Made by a program: the position numbers and the translations under genes. 64,000 bases of DNA from Magnetospirillum sp. UT-4 (GTDB lineage: Bacteria; Pseudomonadota; Alphaproteobacteria; Rhodospirillales; Magnetospirillaceae), in contig NZ_CACVCG010000112.1 in assembly GCF_902729435.1 (NCBI RefSeq), positions 85,291 through 149,290 of the forward strand. Reading direction: 5' to 3'. The number at the start of each line of letters is the position of its first letter. Position 1 is the stretch's first letter. Positions 46,925-55,868 of this stretch are shown here, piece after piece. Below the pieces are notes generated by a model that saw nothing but the letters and a program-made list of their open reading frames with translations, searched no databases and had not been told where the DNA came from.

Positions 46925-49900
46925 GGCGACCGGGCTCGCCGCCAGAACCTCGAACACCGACGGGCCGCCGTCGGAATCCTTGAGGAAGGACGAGGCTTCG
47001 AGGCTGCGGACGCCCATGGTCCAGCCGGAGAACAATCGACGGGCAAGCTTCCCTTCGGCGGCCAGCGTCACCTCCCGATGGCGCGGATCGTCGCGGATCG
47101 TCTCGTACAGGTGTCGGATGTCCGCTTCTCCACCTTCCAGGTATTGCACGAAGGCGTCGTCGAAGTGGATGAGGTGGCCGGTGATCCCGTTCTGCTGGTT
47201 GAAGGTCCGCGCCTCCAGGATGATCGAGTCGAGAAGAGACGGTGTCACCGCCGTGGCGGGGCGGCTGACATAGATGATGAAGCAGAGGTTCCGGCCGTCG
47301 CGCTCCTTGGCGCGACGGGAATTGGCGGCCGCGACCAGCAATTCGTCGGCGGGCATGGGGCGGTGGAAGAAGAACCCTTGGATGCTGTCGCATCCGAGGG
47401 CGCGCAGCGCGTTCCTCTGGCTTTGCGTCTCCACCCCCTCGGCGACGAGGCCGAGCTTCAGCGATTTCGACATCCGGCACAGGGCCGAGACGATGACGCC
47501 GCAATCCGGATCGGTGTCGATGCCCTGGATGAATTCCTTGTCGATCTTGAGGATGTCGATACTCAACCGGAGCAACTGGGACAGCGACGAGTAGCCGGTG
47601 CCGAAATCGTCCACGGCGATGCGCATCCCCAATCCGGCCATCCTGTCGATGGTATCCCGGTTGGCGTTCGGGTCCGCCATCAGGGAGGTCTCGGTGATCT
47701 CCAGGACCAGGCGGCGGGGATCGGCACCAGTCTTGGCGATGATCGACGCGAACCGGTCCACCAGCGCCGGATCCTCGATCTGGCGTGCCGACATGTTGAA
47801 CGACACGTAGGGGGCGTCGTCCCCCGCCTGCTCGCGCCAGCGGCGTTCGGTCCGGCAGGCCTCCTCGAACACCCAATAGCCGATGCCGATGATCGAACCG
47901 TTCATTTCGGCGACCGGGATGAAGGTGGCAGGAGAAATCTCGCCCTCCGCCATGCGCCATCTCAACAACAATTCGGCGCCGACCACCACCGAAGACCGGG
48001 TATCCACGATAGGCTGATACACGGCATGGAACTCGTTCATCTCAAGCGCCGCGCGCAGCCCCATGGAAATCGACAGGCGGCGCTGGGCCTCGTCGTGCAG
48101 GCCTTCGTTGAAGAAGCGCCATCCCGCGCGCCCGGATTCCTTGACCGAGTACATGGCGGTATCGGCGGCGCGCACCAGATCGTCGGCGGCGTGGGTGGAA
48201 CCGTGCCCGGCGGCGATGCCGATGCTCGCCGTCACGAAAAGCTTGTCCGAGCCGTGGATGACCGGCTGCCGGGCGGTCTCCAGCACCCGCTCCGCCAGGG
48301 AAGACAGCATGGACGGCGCATCGACGTGCTCGCACAGGATCACGAATTCATCGCCGGCCAATCGGCCGACGGTGTCGCCGGGACGAACCACGTCGATGAA
48401 GCGCCGCGAGATCTCCTTGAGCAGATGGTCGCCCGCCTCGTGCCCGAACTTGTCGTTCACCGCCTTGAAACCGTCGAGATCGATGAACAGCAGGGCGATG
48501 TTGTCGCCGCGCTCCTTCGAGCGATGGAGAGCCTTTTCAAGGCGTTCGTGGATCAGGGCGCGGTTGGGAAGGCCGGTCAGGGCGTCATGGGTGGCGCGGC
48601 GGGTCAGTTCCGCCTCGGCCTCCTTCACCATGGTCAGGTCGCGCATGGTGGACACCAGCACCCAGGTGCCGTCGCTGTGGAACTTGGCGATGGACGCTTC
48701 CAGCGGGAAGAATGTGCCGTCCTTGCGATACCCGGTGATTTCCCCGCGCTGGCCCATCCGCCGCTCGGTCTCGGCGCTCGACAGGAAGCGTGCCATGTGC
48801 TCCTGGTGCATGGGCCGAACGTGGGGCGGCACCAGAAGATGGACCGACAGCCCCGTCAGCTCCCCCTCGGCATAGCCGAACATGTCGGACACGGCCCGGT
48901 TGGCGTCGGTGATGAAGCCGTCCTGGTCGGTGGCCAGGATGGCTATGTCGGCAAGCGCCAGAATCTGCTTGGCGGTTCCGATCCGGCGATAGGCCTCGGC
49001 GGCTTCGGATGCGAGACGGGCGGCCACCTGCGGATTGGATGGGGACTCGGTGAACCGCGGCGCCCCCGGCAAGGTCCGGTAACGCTCGGGGATCTGGGGC
49101 GCGAGGGGACCGAAGGCCTTGACGATCTCGAACGTGGCGTCCCTGCGGCATCGGGTCAGGTAGCAATTGACGGTGGCATGGTGGGAATGCGCGTCCATGC
49201 GCACCTCGCCTTGCGGGGCCGAAATGCTGACGGCCTCGAGCGCCGCGGCAAGCGCGGCGGGCGCGATGCTGCCGGCCCTGCGCGTCGCTTCGGCAAAGGC
49301 CTTGACGCAGACATAGGTGCCCTCGCCGAAATTGGTGAGGATGCCGTTGCCGTCCGGCCACAGCCCCGAAACACCCGGCAACCGGCGAAGCCTGGCGAGA
49401 TAGGCGCGCGACTGGGGCGTCTCGACGGACATGAAATAGGTGTTGCTGGAATACAGGCCCTCGCGGGCCTCGGGGGACAGGCGGCCGGCGATGATCTCGT
49501 CGAAATGCCCCATGACCACCGCCATGCGGCCCTTGATGCCCATGTCCGCGAACCGGGACAGCAGGGTGATCTGGTCGGCGCCCGCGAAATAGGGGACGAA
49601 AACGTCGGCCCCGGAGCGGGCCACGCGTTCCAGCAGGGCCTCGATCTCCTCGGCCCGGACGCCGAGGGGCAGGTACTCCTCGCCCACGATTTCGCCGTTC
49701 AACGTCGCGAGGGACCGCTTGCAGGCATCGATGGACCCCCGCGGCCATTCATAATTGTTGCCCGCGAAGAACATCTTCAGGCCATAGCGCTCCGCCATGA
49801 ACGGAATCATCTTGTCGATCTGCTGGTTCGGCAGGGCCGCGAAGTGGAAGAACCAGCGCGACGAGATGCTGCCTTCATAGAAGGAGAAGTTGAGGTAGGG

Positions 49901-50197
49901 AATGCCCAGGGGATCGGCCACCTTCGCCGCCACGTCGATGCGCGCATTCGAGAGCAGGTTGCCGATGATGGCCGTGCACTCGTGCTGTTCGACCAGGCGC
50001 CGCGCCGCCGGAACCGCCGTTTGCGGCAGGCTGCCGTCGTCCTCGATGACCAACTCCACGGGACGCCCGAGGATACCGCCGTCTTCGTTGATCTCGGCGC
50101 AGGCGATGGTCGCCGCCCAGACGATCTCCTGGCCGTACATATCGACCAGACCGGATAGCGGGGGCATCAAGCCAAGGCGGATGGGAGTACTCGTCAT
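46883..50197 (-). CDS. Substrate-binding - PAS - GGDEF - EAL - BLUF signalling protein
   Basis: A 1104-residue multidomain protein. Residues 1-385 match the type 1 periplasmic-binding fold of the AmiC/UrtA kind (IRLGLMPPLSG, AIIGNLLSNARI) but lack a signal peptide, so it should be cytoplasmic like AmiC. PAS is about 410-525. GGDEF (about 530-695) keeps the motif as AGDEF (614-618) and an I-site RPGD (605-608). EAL (about 710-955) has ELLLRW in place of EALLRW but intact NMSARQ, DDFGTGYSSL, KIDK and AEGVE, so phosphodiesterase activity is likely. A full BLUF domain (about 970-1065) has Tyr976, Asn1000, Gln1018, Trp1059 and Met1061 at exactly the AppA spacing. It should tune c-di-GMP by blue light and a small ligand. 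Confidence 0.88.
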   Translation of the reverse strand: MTSTPIRLGLMPPLSGLVDMYGQEIVWAATIACAEINEDGGILGRPVELVIEDDGSLPQTAVPAARRLVEQHECTAIIGNLLSNARIDVAAKVADPLGIPYLNFSFYEGSISSRWFFHFAALPNQQIDKMIPFMAERYGLKMFFAGNNYEWPRGSIDACKRSLATLNGEIVGEEYLPLGVRAEEIEALLERVARSGADVFVPYFAGADQITLLSRFADMGIKGRMAVVMGHFDEIIAGRLSPEAREGLYSSNTYFMSVETPQSRAYLARLRRLPGVSGLWPDGNGILTNFGEGTYVCVKAFAEATRRAGSIAPAALAAALEAVSISAPQGEVRMDAHSHHATVNCYLTRCRRDATFEIVKAFGPLAPQIPERYRTLPGAPRFTESPSNPQVAARLASEAAEAYRRIGTAKQILALADIAILATDQDGFITDANRAVSDMFGYAEGELTGLSVHLLVPPHVRPMHQEHMARFLSSAETERRMGQRGEITGYRKDGTFFPLEASIAKFHSDGTWVLVSTMRDLTMVKEAEAELTRRATHDALTGLPNRALIHERLEKALHRSKERGDNIALLFIDLDGFKAVNDKFGHEAGDHLLKEISRRFIDVVRPGDTVGRLAGDEFVILCEHVDAPSMLSSLAERVLETARQPVIHGSDKLFVTASIGIAAGHGSTHAADDLVRAADTAMYSVKESGRAGWRFFNEGLHDEAQRRLSISMGLRAALEMNEFHAVYQPIVDTRSSVVVGAELLLRWRMAEGEISPATFIPVAEMNGSIIGIGYWVFEEACRTERRWREQAGDDAPYVSFNMSARQIEDPALVDRFASIIAKTGADPRRLVLEITETSLMADPNANRDTIDRMAGLGMRIAVDDFGTGYSSLSQLLRLSIDILKIDKEFIQGIDTDPDCGVIVSALCRMSKSLKLGLVAEGVETQSQRNALRALGCDSIQGFFFHRPMPADELLVAAANSRRAKERDGRNLCFIIYVSRPATAVTPSLLDSIILEARTFNQQNGITGHLIHFDDAFVQYLEGGEADIRHLYETIRDDPRHREVTLAAEGKLARRLFSGWTMGVRSLEASSFLKDSDGGPSVFEVLAASPVACRSLFEAIAMDAR

Positions 50198-50446
50198 GTC
50201 CGATCACGGCGGTCCGGTCAAAAAGAAAACAATTCCAATCGGTTAGTTGTTTGCGAAGTGCAGGATATGAGGATGCAAATATCAAGTGCTTGATTTAACG
50301 TCATTTTCTCGAAAAGGGCGGGCGAGAGAACCTGGCGCAAAGTGTAGAGCCGACATTTCCCATTTGGGCGGCCCATCGGCCCCAGTTGACGCCAGAGTAG
50401 CCGGATTTCGGCCCAACCGGAAGCCGGAACGGCGCGATGGTGGCTG
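50198..50446. other. Upstream region of the BLUF gene
   Basis: AT-richer DNA just upstream of the BLUF gene (50215-50310) probably holds its promoter; no clear operator is seen. The rest, up to the transposase scar, has no supported gene. Confidence 0.45.
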
Positions 50447-50610
50447 CTATCGCTGTACGGTCGCCACCTTGGCCACCTTCTCGCGGATGGAGGTCAGCGA
50501 CCGGTTTTCCATCAGGGCCAGGGTGCGGAGTTGGACACGTTGTAGGCCAGAGGGTGAAGCTGGTTCCGCACCACGTCGGCCTTCAGGGTCCGGTAGGACA
50601 GTCGTCGGCA
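50447..50610 (-). pseudogene. IS1380-like transposase C-terminal remnant
   Basis: On the minus strand one frame reads SYRTLKADVVRNQLHPLAYN, then after a frame change LRTLALMENRSLTSIREKVA followed by KVATVQR and a stop at 50447. This matches the end of IS1380-family transposases, which carry RLQLHALAYNLGNFLRTLA and SLTSLREKL-type sequence. Only the last 60 or so residues survive, with a frameshift near 50535. The bases up to 50784 hold nothing else recognisable. Confidence 0.7.
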
Positions 50611-50784
50611 CTGTGGGCACTGTAGGCGCTGCCGTCCTGTTCGCCGTGGGTCGGGCTGTCGGCCAGCACCTGCCTCCATCTCTAGGTCCAGCCGCTCAGA
50701 GATTGTGTACTTCATTGTTTTCTAAGAATGAATCCCCATCAGCCGTGACGAAATGGCTCGGGCATCTGGGACGTCCCGGCTTAC

Positions 50785-52446
50785 CTACCGCATCCGGTTG
50801 ACCGCTCCCGCCACCGCCATCAGCGCCGCCATGGTGACGTTGTCGTCGGTGGCGGCGCCGTGGACCACCGTTCCGTCAGGGCCGGCCACCGCCACGTAAC
50901 AGGCGGCCTGGGCCTCGGAGCCGGAGCCGATGGCGTGCTCGTGGTAGTCCTTGACCGCCACCTTCAGCCCCATGTCCTTCTCCAGCGCGTGGACGAAGGC
51001 GTCGACCGGGCCGGCGCCCACGCCCTGCACCACCGTCTCGCGGCCCTCCACCGCCAGGGTGGCGGTCAGCGCCCGCTGGCCCTTGATGGACACCGGCACG
51101 GTGGAATAATCCACCACCTGGATGCGGCCGGGCTGCAGATAGGTGTCGCGGAACAGCTGGTACAATTCGGCCGAACCCAGCTCGCGACCCTGCGCGTCGG
51201 CCATGTGCTGCACCGCGCGGGCGAAATCGGCCTGCATGGGCTTGGGCAGTTCCAGGCCGTAATCGCGCTCCAGCAGGAAGGCGACGCCGCCCTTGCCCGA
51301 CTGGCTGTTGATGCGGATCACCGCCTCGTAGGTACGGCCCACATCGGCCGGGTCGATGGGCAGGTAGGGCACCTCCCACTGGGCGCTGTTGGCCTTCTCG
51401 CGGGCCTTGAAGCCCTTGTTGATGGCGTCCTGGTGCGAGCCCGAGAAGGCGGTGTAGACCAGCGCCCCGGCATAGGGATGGCGGGGATGGACGTCGATGC
51501 CGGTGCAGTCCTCGGCGGTCCGGCGCACGGTGTCGATGTCGGACAGGTCCAGCCCGGGATCGATGCCTTGCGTGAACAGGTTCAGCGCCAGGGTGCAGAT
51601 ATCGACGTTGCCGGTGCGCTCGCCGTTGCCGAACAGGGTGCCTTCCACCCGGTCGGCGCCGGCCATCACCGCCAGCTCGGCCGCCGCCACGCCGGTGCCG
51701 CGGTCGTTGTGGGGATGGACCGAGACGATCAAATTGGCGCGATCCTTCACCGTGCGGCAGAACCACTCGATGACGTCGGCATAGGCGTTGGGGGTGCTCA
51801 TCTCCACCGTGGCCGGCAGGTTGACGATCATCTCGCGCCCCGGGGCGGCGCCCCAGGCGGTGGCGACCGCCTCGACGATCTCGACGGCGAAGTCGGGCTC
51901 GGTGCCGGTGAAGCTTTCCGGGCTGTACTGGAAGCGCACCTCGCCCTCGGGGCGGGCCGCCGACAGCTCGCGCACCAGCCCGGTGCCGGCCAGGGCCAGC
52001 TCGACGCAGCCCTGGCGGTCGAAGCCGAACACCACCCGGCGCTGCACCTCCGAGGTCGAGTTGTACAGGTGCACGATGACCGACTTGGCCCCGGCGACGG
52101 CCTCGAAGCTGCGCCGGATCAGGTCCTCGCGCGACTGGGTCAGGATCTGGATGGTGACGTCGTCGGGGATGTGACCGCCCTCGATCAGGTGGCGGACGAA
52201 GTCGAAATCGGTCTGCGAGGCGGCGGGGAAGCCGACCTCGATCTCCTTGAAGCCCATGCCGACCAGGACGTTCCACAGCCGCATCTTCTTGGGCGTGTCC
52301 ATGGGGTCGATCAGGGCCTGGTTGCCGTCGCGCAGATCGACGCTGCACCAGGCCGGCGGCCGGGTGATCACCGCGTCGGGCCAGGTGCGGTCCCGCAGGC
52401 GGATGGCGGGGTAGGGGCGGTACTTGCTGTGGGCGGCGGTCTTCAT
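50785..52446 (-). CDS. leuA: 2-isopropylmalate synthase LeuA
   Basis: First committed step of leucine synthesis. The 553-residue protein is of the longer LeuA type with CSVDLRDGNQALIDPM at about residues 34-49, the metal site HPHNDRGTG and a C-terminal LeuA regulatory domain (about 425-553) that binds leucine. Two ATGs are possible, 52455 and 52446; the second sits nine bases after AAGGA and is chosen. A leucine-rich leader peptide lies upstream. Confidence 0.95.
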   Translation of the reverse strand: MKTAAHSKYRPYPAIRLRDRTWPDAVITRPPAWCSVDLRDGNQALIDPMDTPKKMRLWNVLVGMGFKEIEVGFPAASQTDFDFVRHLIEGGHIPDDVTIQILTQSREDLIRRSFEAVAGAKSVIVHLYNSTSEVQRRVVFGFDRQGCVELALAGTGLVRELSAARPEGEVRFQYSPESFTGTEPDFAVEIVEAVATAWGAAPGREMIVNLPATVEMSTPNAYADVIEWFCRTVKDRANLIVSVHPHNDRGTGVAAAELAVMAGADRVEGTLFGNGERTGNVDICTLALNLFTQGIDPGLDLSDIDTVRRTAEDCTGIDVHPRHPYAGALVYTAFSGSHQDAINKGFKAREKANSAQWEVPYLPIDPADVGRTYEAVIRINSQSGKGGVAFLLERDYGLELPKPMQADFARAVQHMADAQGRELGSAELYQLFRDTYLQPGRIQVVDYSTVPVSIKGQRALTATLAVEGRETVVQGVGAGPVDAFVHALEKDMGLKVAVKDYHEHAIGSGSEAQAACYVAVAGPDGTVVHGAATDDNVTMAALMAVAGAVNRMR

Positions 52447-52655
52447 GGCCGTCATTCCTTGTCTGTCGTCGTCTGTCGCTGCTGGTGACGCGGTCCGGGT
52501 CCGGCCGCCGGGCGCCCGCGGGCGCGCTAGATCCGGCGGCCGCGCATAAGTCGCGGCGACGCGATGAAGGCGTTGGTGGTGACGAAGCGGTTGGAAGACA
52601 TGGGACCCTCGAACGAACGGCTGCTGGATGCGGATACGCGAAACCCCGGCGTCGT

Positions 52656-52706
52656 CTACGACACCGGGCCGGTAAGGAGCAGCAGGGCGAAGGTCGAAGT
52701 GGTCAT
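52656..52706 (-). CDS. leuA leader peptide (putative)
   Basis: A 16-residue open frame, MTTSTFALLLLTGPVS, with four consecutive Leu codons (8-11) about 200 bases before leuA. A run of codons for the pathway end product is the mark of ribosome-mediated attenuation. The ribosome-binding site is weak. GC-rich inverted repeats (CGGGCGCC/GGCGCCCG type, near 52505-52530) lie between, but no T run is seen, so the switch may act by another route. A TTGACG hexamer on this strand at 52738-52743 may be the -35. Confidence 0.6.
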   Translation of the reverse strand: MTTSTFALLLLTGPVS

Positions 52707-52792
52707 GCCACGGACTGTGCCAGAGCCGGGCGGGCCTCGTCAATCGCGACGATACGGCCTATCTTGCTGAGGGCGGAGCGAGGAGACCCGGC

Positions 52793-53413
52793 ATGATCGA
52801 CCTCTACACCTGGAGCACCCCCAACGGCCGCAAGGTCAGCATCATGCTGGAGGAATGCGGCCTGCCCTATCGGGTCCATCCCATCGACATCTCCAAGGGC
52901 GACCAGTTCGGCCCCGATTACGTCGCCATCAACCCCAATTCCAAGATCCCGGCCATCGTCGACCCCCAGGGGCCGGACGGGCGGCCGCTGGCCTTGTTCG
53001 AATCGGGAGCCATCCTGGTGTATCTGGCCGACAAGACCGGCCTGTTCATGCCGGCCGATGCGGTGGGCCGCTACCAGGTGCTGCAATGGCTGATGTTCCA
53101 GATGGGCGGCATCGGCCCGATGTTCGGCCAGACCCACCACTTCCGCCGGTTCGCCCCCGAACCGGTACCCTATGCGGTGGACCGCTACAGCAAGGAGACG
53201 CGCCGCCTCTACGGCGTTCTGGACAAGCGCCTGGCCGAGGTCGAATACGTCGCCGGCGCCTATTCCATCGCCGACATGGCCATCTACCCGTGGTGTCAGC
53301 GCTCGGACTGGCAGGGCGTCGATCTCGCCGCCGACTTCCCCAGCGTCAAACGCTGGCAGGATGCCGTCGCCGCCCGCCCGGCGGTGGCCCGCGGCATGGC
53401 CGTTCCGGCCTGA
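52793..53413 (+). CDS. Glutathione S-transferase family protein (YfcG-like)
   Basis: A 206-residue two-domain GST. The thioredoxin-like N-domain begins MIDLYTWSTPNGRKVSIMLEE, the TPN-containing start of the Nu/YfcG group that acts as a disulfide reductase with glutathione, and has the NPNSKIPAIVD and FESGAILVYLADK glutathione-site segments. The all-helical C-domain carries SIADMAIYPW. It is divergent from leuA and the last core gene before the tRNA. Confidence 0.92.
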   Translation: MIDLYTWSTPNGRKVSIMLEECGLPYRVHPIDISKGDQFGPDYVAINPNSKIPAIVDPQGPDGRPLALFESGAILVYLADKTGLFMPADAVGRYQVLQWLMFQMGGIGPMFGQTHHFRRFAPEPVPYAVDRYSKETRRLYGVLDKRLAEVEYVAGAYSIADMAIYPWCQRSDWQGVDLAADFPSVKRWQDAVAARPAVARGMAVPA

Positions 53414-53451
53414 ACCCGACCGGGTTCCCGCCTGAACCCAGCGCTTCGCGG

Positions 53452-53480
53452 TTGACGCTGGCAAGGCGCTCCGCTAGAAA
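53452..53480 (+). promoter_or_regulatory. Promoter of tRNA-Ser
   Basis: TTGACG (53452-53457) and TAGAAA (53475-53480) are spaced by 17 bases and end 45 bases before the tRNA gene. This is a good match to a sigma-70 promoter. Confidence 0.65.
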
Positions 53481-53525
53481 CGTCCGTCCAGCCACCGGCC
53501 GCGAGACGGCCGCACTTTCCCGCGC

Positions 53526-53618
53526 GGAGGGATGGGTGAGTGGCTTAAACCAACGGTTTGCTAAACCGTCGTAGGGGGTCAACCCCTACCGAGGGTTCGA
53601 ATCCCTCTCCCTCCGCCA
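53526..53618 (+). tRNA. tRNA-Ser(GCU)
   Basis: A 93-base gene including the encoded CCA. The acceptor arms GGAGGGA and TCCCTCC pair, the anticodon loop TTGCTAA has anticodon GCU, and the long variable arm (stem GTAGGGG with CCCCTAC) marks a class II serine tRNA. The T arm reads GGGTTCGAATCCC. It is a typical target of tyrosine integrases. Confidence 0.96.
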
Positions 53619-53641
53619 CCTTTCTTTTTCAATGTGTTAGC

Positions 53642-53677
53642 GTTGATCCCGGTTGATCAGCGTTGACGCATGTTGAA
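53642..53677. repeat. Four helically phased GTTGAN repeats next to tRNA-Ser
   Basis: GTTGAT, GTTGAT, GTTGAC and GTTGAA start at 53642, 53652, 53662 and 53672, exactly ten bases apart, on one face of the helix. ATCAGCGTTGA occurs at 53656 and again at 53744. Such arrays next to a tRNA 3' end fit recombinase or excisionase arm sites of an integrated element. No integrase gene is seen. Confidence 0.6.
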
Positions 53678-53761
53678 ATCCTCGTGGGGCATTAGTGGGG
53701 CAAGGGGGCGGGCCTGCCCCATCTTGGGGCTGCGCCGCTGGCCATCAGCGTTGAAATAACC

Positions 53762-55786
53762 CTATGCGCTGTCAAAGGCGGCCCGAGCCCGGCTCACCGC
53801 GGCAATGATCTGCTCACGGTCCAAGGTCTCGCGTTCGATCAACTGCGCAACGATACCTTCGACGCTCTTTGTGTTGGCGGCGACAAGGTCGCTGGCGACC
53901 GCGTAGGCTTCGGCCAGCATGGCCTCGACCGTCCTCGCGAGTACGGGGTCGGCACCGAGCATGCGGCCGACGGCATCGGCGGCCGGCATTCCCCGCCACA
54001 GCAGCGGGCGCTCCTCGCCCAAACCCAGCGCGGTTACGGCGCCGACGGCAAGCGCGGTCGCGCGTGCCAGGTCGGAAGTGGCGTCGCCGCCGGCACCGGC
54101 GGAAACGTTGCCCAGCAGCACTTCTTCCGCGGCGCGGCCGGCGAGCAGATGGGTCAGAAAGAGCTGAATGTCCTCACGGGTTTCGAGGCCCCCCTGTTCC
54201 AGATCGATCGTCACTCCGCCTCCTGTCCTCTCCGTCTGGCGGATGGTGGCACAGATCAACATCTCGGGCCTGTGCAGCGCCAGGACCAGGGCATGGCCGG
54301 CTTCATGGATGGCGCAGCGGCGGAGCTGAGCGGGCGGGACCGCGCGGGCGGAACCGCGGATTTCGCCGACGAGGTCCTCGACGGTCAGCCCGCGACGATC
54401 CGCACGGGCCCGGCGTCGCGCACCGCGGACCCACTTTTCGACATCCGCTCCGCTCCCACCGAGTGCGAGAGTGCTGACATCACCGAGATCGGCCTGTTCA
54501 AGGTCGCCGTCCAGATGATGCCGGAAGATGCCCTCAATCGAGGGCCTGTCCGGCAGGGGGATTGCGACCCGGCGCTCAAGGCGCCCTGACCGCACGATGG
54601 CCGGGTCGAGCCGTTCAGGGTGGTTGCAGGCGGCCACCACGATGACACCCTCGCGGCCGGTGATGCCGTCGAGCAACTCGAGGAAGCCATTGACCACCTG
54701 GACACTGTAATCCTTGTATTCCGACCGAAAGCTGGTCCGGTTGCCGAAGCCATCGACCTCATCGACGAACAGGATGGCCGGGGCGGCCGCCTTGGCGGCA
54801 TCGAATGTCGCCCGCATCGATTTCAGCAGGTCGCCAAGGTGGCCGGCCGCCTGCCACTGGGCGAGCGAGGCGGAAACCAGGGGAATGCCGCACGATCCCG
54901 CCAGTGCCCGGGCAAAGGTGGTCTTGCCGGTCCCGGGCGGGCCGTACAGAAGGCAGCCCTTATCGAGCGCCGCCCACGGAATCCGCCCGGACCGGTATTC
55001 GTCGAGGTCCTTGGCCAGCATCATTCCCCAGGTCCTGGCTTCGTTCATGCCATGCAGATGATCAAGGGTCAGGCCGGGTACCGGTGTCCTGGCCTCCACC
55101 AGGCGGGTCAGCCGCGCCACGAACGAATCCGCGCCCTCACCCGGCCGGCGGGCCAGGCAGAGGTCAGGGATCATAACCCGCCGGGCGAAATCGCCGTCCA
55201 ATTGGGCTGTCGGCGGCGCCCCGGCGATCTCGGCGACGATTGCGGCCAGCTGGCCGGCGTCGAGCGGGGGAACGGGAATGTGGAGGTCGGCGGCCCGCAG
55301 CAGATCCGATGGAAGGTCTCGCTGGGGGTCGGGGGAGACCCCCAATACCGAGCCTCCGGCCACCAGGGTGGCGGCCACCGCGCCGTCGTCGTCGGAGCGG
55401 CCCCCCTTCCTCCCCGTCACCCTGTGCAGGAACATCAGGCATCGCCGATCCGGCGCAGCGGTATTCCATCGATAGGTCGCGCTGTCGGAGGAGACGAAGT
55501 GAATCCCGCCAGTCTCGAATCGACGTTGCCAAGCCTCGGCGACAGGGCCAACCCATGTGCCATCGGGAACCTCGATCACCACCGCCAAGCCCAGGCCGGC
55601 GGGCGGCAGAGGCGGCAGCGGCTCGAGAGCGGCCGCCAGGACACAATCGGCGGCGACCTGGGCCGGGTTGCGAGGTGGCAGGGGCATATCCAGGGCCGGG
55701 GCCGGAATGTCGTCGTCCTCGATGGGGAGCCCGTCGAATTCGTCCTGGTCGAAGATGGGTTTGGCAGCGGTGTGGTTGGCGTTCAT
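53762..55786 (-). CDS. Soluble FtsH-like AAA+ zinc metalloprotease
   Basis: A 674-residue protein. The AAA+ module has Walker A GPPGTGKT (282-289), Walker B ILFVDEVDGF (338-347) and an SRH with PAIVRSGRLERR (about 395-406). The C-terminal part is an M41-type peptidase with zinc motif HEAGH (494-498) and a third ligand likely Asp572 in SDLARAT. FtsH has two N-terminal membrane helices; this protein has none. It has instead a 250-residue N-terminal part with a degenerate P-loop-like fold (about 60-190, no Walker A), so it should be cytosolic. It is the last gene of a three-gene operon and probably degrades or remodels specific proteins. Confidence 0.85.
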   Translation of the reverse strand: MNANHTAAKPIFDQDEFDGLPIEDDDIPAPALDMPLPPRNPAQVAADCVLAAALEPLPPLPPAGLGLAVVIEVPDGTWVGPVAEAWQRRFETGGIHFVSSDSATYRWNTAAPDRRCLMFLHRVTGRKGGRSDDDGAVAATLVAGGSVLGVSPDPQRDLPSDLLRAADLHIPVPPLDAGQLAAIVAEIAGAPPTAQLDGDFARRVMIPDLCLARRPGEGADSFVARLTRLVEARTPVPGLTLDHLHGMNEARTWGMMLAKDLDEYRSGRIPWAALDKGCLLYGPPGTGKTTFARALAGSCGIPLVSASLAQWQAAGHLGDLLKSMRATFDAAKAAAPAILFVDEVDGFGNRTSFRSEYKDYSVQVVNGFLELLDGITGREGVIVVAACNHPERLDPAIVRSGRLERRVAIPLPDRPSIEGIFRHHLDGDLEQADLGDVSTLALGGSGADVEKWVRGARRRARADRRGLTVEDLVGEIRGSARAVPPAQLRRCAIHEAGHALVLALHRPEMLICATIRQTERTGGGVTIDLEQGGLETREDIQLFLTHLLAGRAAEEVLLGNVSAGAGGDATSDLARATALAVGAVTALGLGEERPLLWRGMPAADAVGRMLGADPVLARTVEAMLAEAYAVASDLVAANTKSVEGIVAQLIERETLDREQIIAAVSRARAAFDSA

Positions 55787-55868
55787 GGCGGAATCTCCGT
55801 GCGTCGGTGGGTGGACGCGCCGGCCTCGCCAGTGCGTCAGGATAAGGGGCTGTGGAACCGATGGGGGA

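Noticed and set aside
50286..50801. 171-codon plus-strand open frame upstream of leuA
   Set aside because: It runs opposite a transposase remnant, lacks a ribosome-binding site and has no family likeness.
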